From Pedobacter sp. SYP-B3415 (GTDB lineage Bacteria > Bacteroidota > Bacteroidia > Sphingobacteriales > Sphingobacteriaceae), in assembly GCF_004138205.1 (NCBI RefSeq), contig NZ_RXNQ01000031.1, forward strand, positions 1 to 64,000: DNA of 64,000 bases. Direction: 5' to 3'. The translations under genes were made by a program, and so were the position numbers. Below are positions 62,699 through 64,000 of the stretch, piece by piece (positions within the stretch are counted from its first letter, which is position 1; every line of letters starts with the position of its first letter). The notes under the pieces were generated by a model. That model was not told where the DNA came from, did no database searches, and worked only from the letters and a program-made list of their open reading frames with translations.

Positions 62699-63999
62699 GC
62701 CGGCTGGTCAGAAAGGGGAAGGCTGAAATAAAAGGTAGACCCTACCCCTTTCTGGCTTTCTACCCAGATGTTGCCGCCATGGCGTTCAACAATTTCGGCA
62801 GACAGGTAAAGCCCGATTCCGAAGCCCGAAATATTACGCGTATGCGGACTTTCCACCCGGTAAAAGCGTTTGAACAACAGTTTTATATCATCAGGTTTGA
62901 TGCCCATCCCTTCGTCCTGAACGCTTATTATAACTTCATCTGCCGTTACTTTCCATGTCATACGTACAACCCGGCCACGCGGGGAGTACTTTACGGCATT
63001 ACTGACAAGATTCATCATTACCTGAAGAATCTTGTTCTGATCAGCAAAGATGGTTACCGGTTCTGACGGGTCGACAAGGATAGTATGTGTGCCCATAATT
63101 GGCTTGGCTTCATCCAGCACTTCATTAAGCAGCGAGGAAATTTCAAACGAAGTTTTATCAAGCTGAATTTTGCCTGATTCCAGCCTGGCCACATTCAGAA
63201 AGCTGTTAATCATGCCCGTCATTTTGTTTACCTGCTGCTCAACCTTGCTGAGAGACTCTGTTGCAAAGGCATCGCCCGCCTTTTTTGAGCGGTTGTTCAG
63301 GATCTGGATATAGGCTTTGAGGGAAGTCAGCGGTGTTTTCAGCTCGTGACTGACCATGCTGATGAAATCGTTTTTGCGGAGTTCATCCTGCTTCTGATCT
63401 GTTATGTCGAGCACAGCACCTGTAAAACGCAAAGGTTCGTCTTTATCGTTAAACAAAACCTTTCCCTTGGCCTTTATCCATCTCAGTTTTTTATCTTCAG
63501 CACCGATTGTGCGGTATTCAATATCAAAATCACCGTTACTGACTGCCCTGTCAAACGAGTTTCGAACTTCCTTAAGAACCTTATTTTTGTCATCCGGATA
63601 AAGATTTGCAACAAAGTCCTGCTCATAGCTAACCTCTCGCTGGCCAAATATGCCAAAGAACTTTCGGCAGCGCTCGTCCCATTCCAGTTTACCTGAGGGA
63701 ATATCCATATCGAATGATCCCAGCTCTGCCGCATTCTGCGAAAGTTTCATTTGCTCAAACGCACTCTCAAGCGCCGTCCTGGCTGTGATCTGATCAGTGA
63801 TATCGCTTGTTACGCCGATTACGCGCTGTGCCCTTCCGTCCTGATCATACCTTGGCTTTCCTGATGCACTGATCCAATGCAGTGAACCATCCGGCCAGCG
63901 TATCTCGTACTCGGCCCGGTAAACGGTATCGTGTTCAATCGCCTGCCTGATCTGCTGATCTACGTATGGAAGGAAATCAGGCTGTATGAGCGCCATCAT
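62695..63999 (-). CDS. PAS-domain hybrid-type sensor histidine kinase, N-terminus cut by window edge
   Basis: The C-terminal 434 residues of a sensor kinase; the N-terminus lies beyond the window. In order: end of a first PAS/PAC domain (YRAEYEIRWPDGSLHWISAS), a second PAS with PAC (EYRTIGAEDKKLRWIKAKGK), the HisKA dimerisation domain with phosphoacceptor His in MVSHELKTPLTSLKAYIQ, and the HATPase domain with N box (NLVSNAVKYSPRG), DEGMGIK and GFGIGLYLS. The visible part has no membrane segment. No response regulator is in the window. It autophosphorylates on His and passes phosphate to an unknown partner. The 3' end overlaps the DinB gene. Confidence 0.93.
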   Translation of the reverse strand: MMALIQPDFLPYVDQQIRQAIEHDTVYRAEYEIRWPDGSLHWISASGKPRYDQDGRAQRVIGVTSDITDQITARTALESAFEQMKLSQNAAELGSFDMDIPSGKLEWDERCRKFFGIFGQREVSYEQDFVANLYPDDKNKVLKEVRNSFDRAVSNGDFDIEYRTIGAEDKKLRWIKAKGKVLFNDKDEPLRFTGAVLDITDQKQDELRKNDFISMVSHELKTPLTSLKAYIQILNNRSKKAGDAFATESLSKVEQQVNKMTGMINSFLNVARLESGKIQLDKTSFEISSLLNEVLDEAKPIMGTHTILVDPSEPVTIFADQNKILQVMMNLVSNAVKYSPRGRVVRMTWKVTADEVIISVQDEGMGIKPDDIKLLFKRFYRVESPHTRNISGFGIGLYLSAEIVERHGGNIWVESQKGVGSTFYFSLPLSDQPA

Positions 64000-64000
64000 G

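Overview
The window is about 64 kb of chromosome from a member of the Bacteroidota, most likely Sphingobacteriales or Chitinophagales (a Pedobacter-, Mucilaginibacter- or Chitinophaga-like soil or water bacterium). The reasons are the -7 promoter elements of type TAnnTTTG placed directly before start codons, a TonB-dependent receptor with a carboxypeptidase-like N-terminal domain, families common in this phylum (DUF3667, DUF4876, DUF6850, an Hc1 histone-like protein, an IntDOT-like integrase), a tRNA without an encoded CCA, and many small VOC, SnoaL-like, DinB, DUF1801 and DUF4287 proteins. The genus is an inference.

Layout. 1-2.7 kb is the edge of an integrated element: the end of an IS256-family transposase, a secreted protein of unknown function, and a frameshifted tyrosine recombinase next to tRNA-Lys(TTT), the probable attachment site. 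3-5.5 kb holds a histone-H1-like protein, an AlbA_2-domain protein and a MATE exporter. 5.5-12.2 kb is a four-gene cell-surface operon: TonB receptor, DUF4876 lipoprotein, DUF6850 barrel and di-haem cytochrome c peroxidase. 12.7-15.6 kb carries a queuosine-precursor transporter and a transaminase/omega-amidase pair.

15.6-25.7 kb is the most striking part. It is a tightly packed five-gene minus-strand operon: an HD phosphohydrolase fused to a Pycsar-type transmembrane effector domain, polyphosphate kinase, an SdiA-regulated-like lipoprotein, a 1202-residue fusion of calcineurin-like phosphatase, kinase-like middle and outer-membrane barrel, and a GAF protein. It reads as an undescribed polyphosphate or nucleotide signalling system that links the cytoplasm, the inner membrane and the outer membrane.

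25.9-32 kb is housekeeping (glycosylasparaginase, CutC, dGTPase, LepA, FolD). 32-63 kb is a looser region of detoxification and stress genes: five VOC genes, three SDRs, AraC and GlxA regulators, an unusual GAPDH, two manganese catalases (one frameshifted) and a cold-shock protein. Two SDR-AraC cassettes are paralogous, and one has a nonsense codon in its regulator. At 54.97-56.25 kb lies a 1.3 kb array of nine ~146 bp units, each with four hairpins. The array has a second-order period of about 586 bp and codes for nothing credible. The window ends inside a PAS histidine kinase.
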